Shown here in pieces: positions 8,317 through 18,434 of a stretch of DNA of 35,833 nt. Source of the stretch: an uncultured Eubacteriales bacterium (lineage in GTDB: Bacteria; Bacillota; Clostridia; Oscillospirales; Oscillospiraceae); assembly GCA_900313925.1 (NCBI GenBank), contig OMTF01000044.1, forward strand, positions 1-35,833, in the 5' to 3' direction. How positions within the stretch are numbered: position 1 is the stretch's first letter; the number at the start of each line of letters is the position of its first letter. A program made the translations under genes and the position numbers. Below the pieces are notes generated by a model. It was not told the origin of the DNA and did no database searches. It saw only the letters and a program-made list of their open reading frames with translations.

Positions 8317-9816
8317 TCAGAGACTGCCCGGAGACGCAGTCCCGCTCGGTGTGGGAGATGGCGTTACATCGGACGGAGAAGTGGTTGTTGTGGGATTTTC
8401 TTCCTCCCCGCCGCTGCTGTCATCATAGTCGTTCCAGTTGGAGTTGCTGCCGTCGTCCGTATCGCTGTACTGGTTGATGAGCCTCTGCCTCTGCGCTTCG
8501 GCTTGCTCCGTTGTTACTTCCGGCTCCGTAATCGTCAGCGGGATCGTTACCTTTTGCCCGTTTTTCGCCGCATCCCAGCGCTTTGTTGCATCCTCGACAT
8601 CGAAATCGACTCCCGTAACGGACTCCGTCACAGATCCTGTGTCTGCGCGGTAGGAGGCATTAACCATCGCTCGGTATACTTTATCGTGAATCTGGTTCCA
8701 GTTAATTTCATAGATGCATTCTTTCTCGTTGATTTCGTAGGGGATGAACGCACCGTACGTTCGATCCTGTATACTCTGCGCAATGACGATATAGACATTT
8801 TCCGCATCGATATCGTAGCGGGTCGGGTTTTTGACTATCGTAAGCGTTTTCGCCGCCTCATTCACCGTATATTCCCCGGCGCCCGTGGCTTTCATTCTTC
8901 CCAGACCTATATTGATTCGCTCCATTATATAGTCTTTATTCAGCCGTTTATCGTCCGCTGCATTCTCTGCCGATCCATCCACGGAATACGATTTTGTCGC
9001 GCTCTGTATGTATTGGAAGCAGGCAGTAAAAATGTTTCCTTCTCGGCCGTACGCGTATGCTTCTTTGGCAAGCTCCGCCGCGTTCTGGCCTTCCCCGCCT
9101 GGATTTACCCCCGCTTTTGCAAGGTCCACCCGGACCAGGCCTCCGTTGCTGAACTCGACCGTGAGAACCCGGACTTTTGCCAGTTCATCGTTGGAAACCT
9201 TGCTTTCCTGCGTCTGCTGCAGAAATTTTTCCGCGTCTGCCTGCGTCATTCCTCCCAGATTGATTCCCTCCGCGAAAACATTGGGGAAGATCTTATCCGA
9301 GTTTTTTTCTGCATATCCGAAAATTCCCGCGGCGATCACCAGTGCGGCAGCAACGCCGAGCGCAATCCACCAGCCTGTATGCTTCCTCTTTTTTCCGCCG
9401 GGGGCAGCCAAATTTCCTTCTTCTTCAAAATAGTCCCCATAGTCAAATTCCGGAGTCGCTGTTTCGGCGGGAGAAGCCGCCCCGATTTCGTCCGCCTCCG
9501 GAGCCGCAGGCACGGCCGTTGCCGTTGGAATCTCAGCAAGCGAGGAGGCCTCCGATGCCTCGGAAGGCTGCGCCTTCCTGTCTTCGTAGATCTCCGGCTG
9601 CTCTTCCGGGGCTTCTTTTGCGGATTTTTTCTTCTTCCGATTCTTTCGGCTGTGCTCTCTATCCCTGCTATCTGGAGACGGGGAGTCCTCCGGTTTTTGG
9701 TCGGAAGCATCCAGCGGATTGTAATCCAGACCTTCCCGAAGAAAGGCATCCAGATCTCCAAGGCCGTCGGAATACTGTCCGCTTCTCAGATTTTCATTTC
9801 CTTCATTGCTTTTCAT
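8317..9816 (-). CDS. Membrane-anchored protein with a VanW-associated (PG-binding-4-like) domain
   Basis: The protein is not assigned to a named gene. Residues 1 to about 145 are charged and disordered, with an RKNRKKKK cluster and many Glu, Ala, Ser and Pro residues, and are expected to be cytoplasmic. One transmembrane helix spans about 149-168. The outside part starts with FPNVFAEGINLGGMTQADAEKFL, a motif I associate with the putative peptidoglycan-binding domain that precedes VanW domains; no VanW domain itself is seen. The C-terminus is a Thr/Ser/Pro tail resembling a wall-spanning or linker segment. It follows hemW after 55 bases, as the third gene of the htpG run. A weak GGGA lies before the ATG. 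A role in envelope architecture or sensing is inference. Confidence 0.7.
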   Translation of the reverse strand: MKSNEGNENLRSGQYSDGLGDLDAFLREGLDYNPLDASDQKPEDSPSPDSRDREHSRKNRKKKKSAKEAPEEQPEIYEDRKAQPSEASEASSLAEIPTATAVPAAPEADEIGAASPAETATPEFDYGDYFEEEGNLAAPGGKKRKHTGWWIALGVAAALVIAAGIFGYAEKNSDKIFPNVFAEGINLGGMTQADAEKFLQQTQESKVSNDELAKVRVLTVEFSNGGLVRVDLAKAGVNPGGEGQNAAELAKEAYAYGREGNIFTACFQYIQSATKSYSVDGSAENAADDKRLNKDYIMERINIGLGRMKATGAGEYTVNEAAKTLTIVKNPTRYDIDAENVYIVIAQSIQDRTYGAFIPYEINEKECIYEINWNQIHDKVYRAMVNASYRADTGSVTESVTGVDFDVEDATKRWDAAKNGQKVTIPLTITEPEVTTEQAEAQRQRLINQYSDTDDGSNSNWNDYDDSSGGEEENPTTTTSPSDVTPSPTPSGTASPGSL

Positions 9817-9871
9817 TTTTTGTTCCCATGCCCATTTCTGCGGAGAGAAAGGCAGATCTCCTTTTGTCGGA

Positions 9872-11146
9872 TTAGGTATCGTATTTTAGTAGTTCACTGT
9901 CATAGATAGCCCGGAAACGATCTTCATCGTCCTGCGGCATAGTCATATTATCGAACTGCCGGTCAAAAGCTTTCTGCATCCAGGGATTGGACTGAACTTT
10001 CTCCCCGGCCTGCTCCTCCAGCAGAATTTCAATCAGCTGGTTTGATACTAAAAAGCCGGACGGGGTAAAAAACCAGCGGTCCTCCCGGGTATCCGCCCAG
10101 CCCCGCGCACGAAACTCCTGCAGCCGTTTCTCTATCGGCGTCCAGTCGCTGCGGTAGATTCTTCGGTACTCGCCCTGATTAATGCCGACCGTCGTCCGCA
10201 TCCCAAGCATAATGTATTCGGAGGCACGGGCAACGTCGCTGATTGTTTCCCTCTCCGCAAGAATGTCGCCGTCTTCGGTAAAGCCTCGGATATACGCGTC
10301 CAGGTCCCGGATGTAGCTGTACCGCAGATTTCCAACGCAGGACGCTGCGCTGGGTCCGAAACCAACATAGTCTTGGAGCTTCCAGTATTTCAGGTTATGC
10401 CGGCACTCTTTTCCCGGAAGGGAAAAATTCGAAATTTCATACTGATTATAGCCGTATGTGCGTAAAGTCTCAACTGCAAACAGATACATATCTGCCTGAT
10501 CGTCTCCGGAAGGGATCATAGGGGAATCATGGTACCGTTCATACAGGGGGGTTCCCTCCTCCAGCTGAAGGCCGTAGCAGGAAATGTGCGCAGGGTGCAG
10601 CTCGATCGCCTTTGCCAGGGTATCCGCCCAGTCTTCCTTGGATTGCGAGGGAAGGCCGTAAATCAGATCCAGACTGATATTTTCGATTCCCGTTTTCCGA
10701 GCATTGCGAACCGCCATCTGCACCTGCTGAAAATTGTGCCTTCTCCCGATCAGCCGGAGGATATCGTTGTTGGCGGACTGCATTCCCAAGGAAATACGGT
10801 TCACGCCGTTCCTGCGCAGCAGCCGCAAATCCTCCCGCCGTAGGCTGTCGGGGTTCGCTTCCATTGTTACTTCCGCATCCCTGAGCACATTGCCAAGGTC
10901 CTTCAGAGCCTGAAAGAGATCGCAGATCCGGCGGGCTCCGAAATAGCTCGGTGTTCCGCCGCCGAAATATACCGTATCAATCTCGTACGCCTGCAGACTG
11001 GATGCGGATTCGTAGATATGCCGAATCACGGCGTCTCGGTAATCCTCCATCTTTCCCTTGCAGTCCGCGAGAGAGTAAAAATCACAGTAGCTGCATTTTG
11101 ACGCGCAGAACGGGATATGTATATATATACCTAATTTTTTTCCCAT
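9872..11146 (-). CDS. hemW: Radical SAM family heme chaperone HemW
   Basis: It belongs to the coproporphyrinogen III oxidase-like radical SAM proteins now considered heme chaperones. The N-terminus reads GIYIHIPFCASKCSYCDF, with the CxxxCxxC cluster that binds the 4Fe-4S centre, plus the extra Cys-adjacent Asp-Phe typical of the family. A GGGTPS glycine-rich SAM motif follows near residue 63, and a MEANPDSL strand comes later. The 424 residues include the C-terminal HemN-type winged domain. HemW is distinguished from true HemN by the lack of the extended N-terminal arm; many Clostridia without full heme synthesis still carry it. It starts 63 bases after htpG. Confidence 0.92.
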   Translation of the reverse strand: MGKKLGIYIHIPFCASKCSYCDFYSLADCKGKMEDYRDAVIRHIYESASSLQAYEIDTVYFGGGTPSYFGARRICDLFQALKDLGNVLRDAEVTMEANPDSLRREDLRLLRRNGVNRISLGMQSANNDILRLIGRRHNFQQVQMAVRNARKTGIENISLDLIYGLPSQSKEDWADTLAKAIELHPAHISCYGLQLEEGTPLYERYHDSPMIPSGDDQADMYLFAVETLRTYGYNQYEISNFSLPGKECRHNLKYWKLQDYVGFGPSAASCVGNLRYSYIRDLDAYIRGFTEDGDILAERETISDVARASEYIMLGMRTTVGINQGEYRRIYRSDWTPIEKRLQEFRARGWADTREDRWFFTPSGFLVSNQLIEILLEEQAGEKVQSNPWMQKAFDRQFDNMTMPQDDEDRFRAIYDSELLKYDT

Positions 11147-11178
11147 AAGTTTCCAACATCTGCCGCAGAATTGAATTG

Positions 11179-11201
11179 AGCCCGCCGCTGTGCGGCGGGC
11201 T
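11179..11201 (-). other. GC-rich hairpin between htpG and hemW
   Basis: A perfect 10-base-pair stem (AGCCCGCCGC, 11179-11188, with 11192-11201) encloses a three-base loop nine bases after the htpG stop. There is no T run on either side, so it is more likely an mRNA-stabilising or weakly attenuating hairpin than a full terminator. Confidence 0.55.
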
Positions 11202-11209
11202 GTTCCCCA

Positions 11210-13129
11210 TTATAGCAGATCATTTATTAACTTGACAAATTCCGACGTATCTTCCAGCTCTACGCCGGCGACAAGTTCCGCCTCGCCGGCAAGTATTTTG
11301 GCATAAGCCGCCGCCTTTTCCTTATCGCCCTGCTCATAAGCTGCTTTCAGCGCCGCGTAGGCCGCGTGGGACGGGTTAATTTCCAGCACTCTTGTGGCAC
11401 GCAGCTTGCGCATCTCCTCACTGGGGCCGGCACGGAAGTAGCGCTCCATCTCCAGTGTAATGGGGCCTTCCGTTGTCAGTGCGCAGGGCTGGGAAATGAG
11501 TTTTCCGGAAAGCCTTACTTTCGCGACCCGATCGCCCAGGGATTCCTTCAGGAAATCCAGAAGCTCCTTGTTTTCCTCATTGCGTTCCTCTGTCGCTTTC
11601 TTTTCCTCTTCCGTTTCAAAGCCAAGGTCCTCGGTTACAATATTGCAGAACTGTTTTCCGCCTTCCTCATGCAGCGTTTCCATTACCATCTGGTCGATGG
11701 CGGAATTCAGATAGATGATTTCATACCCGCGGTTGCGGACTTCCTCGCACTGCGGCAGATCCATTGCGTGCTTCACCGTATCCGCAGAGGCGTAGTAGAT
11801 TTTCTGCTGGCTCTCCGGCATGGCGTCCACATATTCCTTCAGCGTCACCTGATGATCTTCCGATGTGTAGAACAGAAGAAGTTCCTTGAGGAAATCCTTA
11901 TATCTGCCGTACTCATCGCATACACCGGCTTTGAAATGAATTCCGAAGTTGCGGTAGAATTCCTCGTATTTCGGCCGATCCTCCTTCATCATTTTGAGCA
12001 GTTCCGCCTTGAGTTTCTTCTCCAGACTTGTGCCGATGACATGCAGTTGCCGCGTATGTTGCAGCATTTCCCTTGAAATATTCAGGGAAAGGTCTGGAGA
12101 ATCCACTATTCCGTCAACAAAGTCAAAGTAGCTATGCAGGATATCCTTGCTCTTTTCCATGATCATGACGCCGTTGGAATAAAGCGTGATGCCGCCCTTG
12201 CGATTTTCCGCATAGGCGTCCATCGGTTCCGCTCCGGGAATGAACAGCATAGCCTTATAGGAAATGGTTCCCTCCGCGTTGACTCGCAGAATGACGGCAG
12301 GGTCTTTGGTTTCCCGGTAGGTTTCCTTGAAGAAATTTGCGCAGTCTTCATCGGAAACCTCTGTTTTGGAGCGCTGCCAGATCGGCACCATGGAATTGAT
12401 CGTTTCCGTTTTCGTAACGGTCTCGAATTCATATTTCGGGTTGCCCTGATCGTCCTTTTCGCCGGTTTCCTTCCGTTCCTGGTGCTCGATGTCCATTTCA
12501 ATCGGCCACCGGACATAATCCGAATACTTCTTGACTAGGCTCTTTATTTTCCACGTTTCCAGGTAGCTGCTGTAGATTTCCTCTTCCGTGTCGGGCTTAA
12601 TATGCATGATGACTCTCGTCCCGACATCCGGTTTGTCGAACTCCTCTACCGTATATCCGTCCGCACCGGCGCTTTCCCAGCGCACGCCCGTATCCTCACC
12701 ATACTTGCGCGTTTCCACGGTGACTTTGTCGGAAACCATAAAAGCGGAGTAAAAGCCGACGCCGAACTGTCCGATAATGCTCAAGTCCTCTTCGTCTGCC
12801 TTTTTCGCATCCAGATCCTGTCGGAACGCGTTCGTCCCGGACTTCGCGATAACGCCGAGATTTGCCTCCGCTTCCTCCTTGGTCATTCCGATGCCGTTGT
12901 CAATGACGGTGACCGTCCGGGCATCCTTGTCAAGTTCGATTCGGATTTTAAACTGGTCCCGCGTCATGCCGACCTTATCGTCCGTCAGGGAAAGATAGCA
13001 AAGTTTATCGATGGCGTCGGATGCATTGGAAATTATTTCACGAAGAAAAATATCCCGGTTTGTATATATCGAATTGATCATCAAATCTAGGACTCTCTGA
13101 GATTCTGCCTTGAATTTCTTTTTTGCCAT
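11210..13129 (-). CDS. htpG: Molecular chaperone HtpG (Hsp90)
   Basis: This is the cytoplasmic ATP-dependent dimeric chaperone of the Hsp90 family. The ATG at 13129 is chosen because AAGGAGG lies seven bases upstream and the protein then begins MAKKKFKAESQRVLDLM, as in homologues; the frame is open for 33 codons further but these are not family-like. GHKL ATPase motifs are visible in order: EIISNASDAIDKL, DNGIGM, and GQFGVGFYSAFMV. The middle and C-terminal dimerisation domains follow. The length of 639 residues is normal. No CIRCE element lies upstream, so it is not in the HrcA regulon by sequence; a strong hairpin sits in its leader. Confidence 0.97.
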   Translation of the reverse strand: MAKKKFKAESQRVLDLMINSIYTNRDIFLREIISNASDAIDKLCYLSLTDDKVGMTRDQFKIRIELDKDARTVTVIDNGIGMTKEEAEANLGVIAKSGTNAFRQDLDAKKADEEDLSIIGQFGVGFYSAFMVSDKVTVETRKYGEDTGVRWESAGADGYTVEEFDKPDVGTRVIMHIKPDTEEEIYSSYLETWKIKSLVKKYSDYVRWPIEMDIEHQERKETGEKDDQGNPKYEFETVTKTETINSMVPIWQRSKTEVSDEDCANFFKETYRETKDPAVILRVNAEGTISYKAMLFIPGAEPMDAYAENRKGGITLYSNGVMIMEKSKDILHSYFDFVDGIVDSPDLSLNISREMLQHTRQLHVIGTSLEKKLKAELLKMMKEDRPKYEEFYRNFGIHFKAGVCDEYGRYKDFLKELLLFYTSEDHQVTLKEYVDAMPESQQKIYYASADTVKHAMDLPQCEEVRNRGYEIIYLNSAIDQMVMETLHEEGGKQFCNIVTEDLGFETEEEKKATEERNEENKELLDFLKESLGDRVAKVRLSGKLISQPCALTTEGPITLEMERYFRAGPSEEMRKLRATRVLEINPSHAAYAALKAAYEQGDKEKAAAYAKILAGEAELVAGVELEDTSEFVKLINDLL

Positions 13130-13155
13130 ATTTTCTGCCTCCTTGCAGTTTTGCT

Positions 13156-13188
13156 TGCTGCCGGCCTTCCGCCGGACCGGCGGCAGCA
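13156..13188 (-). promoter_or_regulatory. Stable hairpin in the htpG 5' leader
   Basis: TGCTGCCG (13156-13163) is exactly complementary to 13181-13188, with further GC pairing inside. It lies about 27 bases upstream of the htpG start codon. It could tune mRNA stability or translation; it does not cover the ribosome site itself. Confidence 0.4.
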
Positions 13189-13353
13189 GTTGTCCGTGTA
13201 TTTTTCGTCTGTTATAATTGAGATGCAAAATGTTTTTCCGCTTATTCTTTGCGTTTGCTTTCTATTTTTAGGTTTCGTATTTCAGCGGCGAAGCACCGGG
13301 AAATGCGAAAAATTCCATCTGGAAAGGAGGAACGCCACGCAGTGGCAGTGCTT

Positions 13354-13968
13354 ATGCAGATTTACTGGTATGGCCATTCCTGTTTCAAACTGCAGGGGAA
13401 GGATGTTTCCGTTGTTTTGGACCCTTACCGCCCGGGTTCCGTACCCGGCTGGAAACTTCCTCCTCTGACCGCTGATTACTGCCTATGCAGCCATGATCAT
13501 GGCGATCATAGCGGCAAGGGGGGCGTAGCTCTGAGCGGCCGCCGTCCCGCCCTGCGCCTGGAGCAGTTCTCCGTATTCCACGATGCGCGGCAGGGAAGGG
13601 ATCGCGGGAAGAATCTTATCTCCGTCCTGACCATTGACGGCGTACGCATCGTGCATTTGGGCGATCTTGGACACGCTCTCTCCGCTGATCTACTGGAGAG
13701 CCTGCAATGGCCGGACGTGCTGCTCATTCCTGTCGGCGGATACTATACCATCGACGGCGAAACCGCGTATCAGATTAAGCAGCAGCTCAACCCCCGCATT
13801 ACGGTCCCGATGCATTATCGGGTTGGCTCCCGGGGATATAAGGAAATTTCTACCCTTGAGCCCTTTCTCGCAAAATGCCAGGATGTGCTGTATTGGGAAA
13901 ATTCCTTCTTTGACCCGGAGGAAATCTCATCTCCCTGCACCTTGATTCCCGCGGTTCCGGAATTTTAG
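13354..13968 (+). CDS. Metallo-beta-lactamase-fold metal-dependent hydrolase (UlaG-like)
   Basis: This small hydrolase of the beta-lactamase-like superfamily has 204 residues and is probably cytoplasmic. The ATG at 13354 gives MQIYWYGHSCFKL, the usual N-terminus; an in-frame GTG at 13342 is better spaced (11 bases) from GGAGG at 13326-13330 and could be the actual start. Metal-ligand motifs are CSHDHGDHSG (the HxHxDH motif), FHD, HLGDLGH and a late PMHYR. The arrangement resembles the UlaG/YycJ-like 'MBL fold' proteins common in Clostridia, whose substrates are mostly unknown. It is divergent from htpG and ends at a shared bidirectional terminator. Confidence 0.88.
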   Translation: MQIYWYGHSCFKLQGKDVSVVLDPYRPGSVPGWKLPPLTADYCLCSHDHGDHSGKGGVALSGRRPALRLEQFSVFHDARQGRDRGKNLISVLTIDGVRIVHLGDLGHALSADLLESLQWPDVLLIPVGGYYTIDGETAYQIKQQLNPRITVPMHYRVGSRGYKEISTLEPFLAKCQDVLYWENSFFDPEEISSPCTLIPAVPEF

Positions 13969-13984
13969 CCGCAGAAGAAAAAGG

Positions 13985-14015
13985 AAACCGGAGATTTTTT
14001 ATCTCCGGTTTTTTG
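13985..14015. terminator. Bidirectional Rho-independent terminator between the MBL hydrolase and the MarR gene
   Basis: An 11-base-pair perfect stem (AAACCGGAGAT, 13985-13995, with 14001-14011) has a five-T loop. It is followed by TTTT on the plus strand and by a T-rich run on the minus strand. It ends both converging transcripts, the minus one being the heat-shock operon. Confidence 0.88.
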
Positions 14016-14044
14016 CCTTCTTCCGGTACCGGAATTTTCTTTGC

Positions 14045-14482
14045 TTACTGTGCCGCGATGGATTCCAGATTGTCCTCTATTGTCTGAAGGAGGGTCTCCA
14101 TATTCGCAAGCTGCGCCGATGACAGGGTTGACTCCAGCCGGTTACACAGCTTTCCGATGCTTTCCCGCATGGGGTTTGTATACTGATAATACTTTTCCGC
14201 AAGCTTCAGATGGTATTCCCTTCGATCGGTTTCGGAGTTTTCCTTGATGATATATCCCTTTCGGATCAAGCTGTTGACCTTGTAGGTTGCATTGGACTGA
14301 GAAATGTTCAGGAACTCCGCAAACTGCCCGATCGTCGGCTCTCCAAGAGAGTGGATCACCTCCACGGAAAAGGCCTCCATCGCAGAAAGAGACCCCTCTC
14401 TTTCCTTTACCATGGAGAAGATTCCACGGAAAAACTCCAGCATAAATGTGTCATAAATTTTTTCGACGCGTTCTTTCAGCAT
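14045..14482 (-). CDS. MarR-family transcriptional regulator
   Basis: A 145-residue winged helix-turn-helix DNA-binding dimer. The recognition region reads TIGQFAEFLNISQSNATYKVNSL at about 70-92, followed by the wing ENSETDRREYHL, whose DRR is the MarR-family hallmark. No Cys residues suited to redox sensing are obvious apart from one near the C-terminal helix. It starts only 30 bases after dnaJ, with AAGGGGGGAG before the ATG, and there is no terminator between them, so it is the last gene of the heat-shock operon. Its target is not visible here; its own upstream region holds no palindrome because it is transcribed from hrcA. A ligand cannot be predicted. Confidence 0.88.
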   Translation of the reverse strand: MLKERVEKIYDTFMLEFFRGIFSMVKEREGSLSAMEAFSVEVIHSLGEPTIGQFAEFLNISQSNATYKVNSLIRKGYIIKENSETDRREYHLKLAEKYYQYTNPMRESIGKLCNRLESTLSSAQLANMETLLQTIEDNLESIAAQ

Positions 14483-14512
14483 TTGCCTACTCCCCCCTTC
14501 GGCTTGCGCTGC

Positions 14513-15643
14513 TTATTTCTTTCTTTTCCCGAATATGCTACCGGAGCGTCCCTCCGGAATTTTTTCACCCATTGCTCCGGCAAACTGACGAAGCAGTTCT
14601 TTCTGACTTGCAGTCATGTTGCGGGGCACCTGCACGTGGACGGTTACAAACTCATCCCCGCGGCCAGAGCTTCTCAAATAGGGAATTCCCTTGCCGCGCA
14701 TACGGAAAACAGATCCCGGCTGCGTGCCCTCCGGAATGGCTAATTTTACATTGCCGTCGAGCGTCGGCACTTCAATTTCATCTCCGAGCGCTGCCTGGGT
14801 AAATGTAATCGTCTGATCCAACAGAACATTTGCGCCATCTCTCTCAAAGCGACTGTGCGGACGGACAATAACATAGACCAGAAGATCTCCGGCTGGTCCG
14901 CCGTTTATGCCGGCATTTCCCTGACCGCGTACCGATACGGTCTGCCCGTCGTCTATGCCGGCTGGAATGCTGATGCTGATCTTATGCTTTGTACGTACAG
15001 CACCGCCGCCGTGGCAGTGCGGGCAGGGCTTTGTAATAATTTTCCCTTTTCCGTGGCACCGCGAGCAGGGTCCGGAGGACTGCACCATACCGAACGGAGT
15101 CCGCTGCGTTGTCCGCACGGTCCCGGTTCCATGGCATTCCGGGCAGACTTCCGGCGAAGTTCCGGGAGCGCTCCCGGAGCCCTTGCAGTCCGGGCAAAGC
15201 TCTACTTTATCTACTGTAATTTCCTTCTTGCAGCCAAAGGCGGCTTCCTCGAAACTGATCGACACATTCGTCCGGATGCTTTCGCCTTTCCGAGCCGCAT
15301 TGCTGTTCTGCCGGCTGCCTCCTCCGAATATGTCTCCAAAGCCGAAGCCGCTGAATATATCATTAAATATGCTGCCCATGTCGTCAAAGCCCGCTCCGCT
15401 GAACCCTCCGTTGGGATCGAAGGCGGCATGACCGTACTGGTCGTACCTTGAACGCTTATCCGGGTCCGACAGGACTTCATACGCTTCATTTATTTCCTTG
15501 AACCGTTCCTCACAGGCTTTGTCTCCAGGGTGAAGATCGGGGTGATTTTCCTTGGCCAGTTTCCGGTATGCTTTCTTGATATCTTCTTCCGAAGCCGTCT
15601 TCTGTACGCCAAGGACCTCATAATAGTCTCTTTTATCCGCCAT
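14513..15643 (-). CDS. dnaJ: Chaperone protein DnaJ
   Basis: This is the Hsp40 co-chaperone that delivers substrates to DnaK and stimulates its ATPase. The ATG at 15643 has AAGGGGGTGA five bases upstream; a GTG three codons earlier lies inside that ribosome site. In the 376-residue product, the J domain (YYEVLGV, then the HPD motif) occupies about 4-68, followed by a Gly/Phe-rich linker, then the zinc domain with four CxxCxGxG-type repeats ([32 protein letters not shown]), and two C-terminal substrate-binding barrels. This is a type I DnaJ of normal length. It is separated from dnaK by 169 bases with a hairpin. Confidence 0.97.
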   Translation of the reverse strand: MADKRDYYEVLGVQKTASEEDIKKAYRKLAKENHPDLHPGDKACEERFKEINEAYEVLSDPDKRSRYDQYGHAAFDPNGGFSGAGFDDMGSIFNDIFSGFGFGDIFGGGSRQNSNAARKGESIRTNVSISFEEAAFGCKKEITVDKVELCPDCKGSGSAPGTSPEVCPECHGTGTVRTTQRTPFGMVQSSGPCSRCHGKGKIITKPCPHCHGGGAVRTKHKISISIPAGIDDGQTVSVRGQGNAGINGGPAGDLLVYVIVRPHSRFERDGANVLLDQTITFTQAALGDEIEVPTLDGNVKLAIPEGTQPGSVFRMRGKGIPYLRSSGRGDEFVTVHVQVPRNMTASQKELLRQFAGAMGEKIPEGRSGSIFGKRKK

Positions 15644-15768
15644 TTGCGTCACCCCCTTCTATAGGTTTCTCATATATTTGGCGTTTTGCCATGGCATTGT
15701 ATCATACTCATGTTATGCACGCAAGACGATGCAGGCTTCCTTTCGGAATCTGCGTCATTGCGCCGAAA

Positions 15769-15796
15769 GCAGGGGCGTCCGCTCGTCCGCCCCTGC
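15769..15796 (-). other. dnaK-dnaJ intercistronic hairpin
   Basis: GCAGGGGCG (15769-15777) pairs perfectly with 15788-15796, 17 bases after the dnaK stop. No proper T run follows on the minus strand. It probably stabilises the dnaK part of the mRNA or attenuates dnaJ expression rather than terminating fully. Confidence 0.55.
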
Positions 15797-15812
15797 CGTC
15801 AGGTTTTTCGTA

Positions 15813-17690
<1,878 letters not shown>

Positions 17691-17756
17691 TCACTTGTGT
17701 ATTTAGTTGTTTTATCGTTTCAGCGCTCCGCCGCTGCGGCGCACTGTTTATTGACT

Positions 17757-18434
17757 TCAGTTTGCAACCTTGACCATGGCAAACCGGATCACCCGGTCGC
17801 CCAGCTGGAAGCCCTTCTGAAAGACTTCGACAACCTCATTTTCCCCTTTTGTTTCGTCTTCCACATGCATAACTGCATTGTGATACTTCGGGTCAAATGT
17901 TTTTCCAACGCATTCGATTTCCGTTACGCCAAGCTTTGAAATGACCTCATTGAATTGCGTCATTATCATTTCAACGCCCCGGTAGTACGCTTCGTCTTCC
18001 GTGGACTGCTTGAGCGCCCGCTCAAGGTTATCGTAGACGGGAAGAAAGCTTTTCAGAATCTCTGCCTTCGTGTCGCCATAGAGCGCTTCCCGTTCCCGGC
18101 TGCTCCGTTTCCGGTAGTTGTCGTATTCCGCCAGAAGCCGCAAGTAGCGATCATTCGCTTCCTTCAGCAGCTCCGCCGGTGTTTTCTCTTCCGGTGCCTT
18201 CTTTGTTTCCGGCTCGGAATCTTCCGACGGTTCCGGCGCCTGTTTTTCCCTGCCTTTTTCTTTGCTCTTTTCTTTCGCTTTTTCAATCGGCGGTTTTTCC
18301 GACTTTTCTTCCTTTTTCTGCGTTTTTTCGGATTTTTCCTTCGGCTCCGCTTTCTTTGCAGTTTCCGTCTGTTCTTCTTCTATCGGTTCCACCGGCTCCT
18401 TGTCCTGCGGTATGTCCTTTTTATCCTCCGTCAT
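17757..18434 (-). CDS. grpE: Nucleotide exchange factor GrpE
   Basis: GrpE dimers release ADP from DnaK. The conserved part begins at LLKEANDRYLRLLAEYDNYRKRSSRE and runs through the long coiled coil, to the beta-wing domain with CVGKTFDPKYHNAVMHV and a C-terminal GYQLGDRVIRFAMVKV-like stretch. The first 90 or so residues are an unusually long Lys/Glu repeat-like extension (KEKSEKTQKKEEKSEK), surely disordered. I place the start at the ATG at 18434, because the ATG at 18446 is directly abutted by its only ribosome site GGGAG; both overlap the hrcA end. The product is 225 residues. It lies 87 bases before dnaK. Confidence 0.93.
   Translation of the reverse strand: MTEDKKDIPQDKEPVEPIEEEQTETAKKAEPKEKSEKTQKKEEKSEKPPIEKAKEKSKEKGREKQAPEPSEDSEPETKKAPEEKTPAELLKEANDRYLRLLAEYDNYRKRSSREREALYGDTKAEILKSFLPVYDNLERALKQSTEDEAYYRGVEMIMTQFNEVISKLGVTEIECVGKTFDPKYHNAVMHVEDETKGENEVVEVFQKGFQLGDRVIRFAMVKVAN

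Noticed and set aside
13483..13727. Minus-strand frames inside the MBL hydrolase
   Set aside because: They overlap the metal-binding motifs of the real gene, and have no start context.
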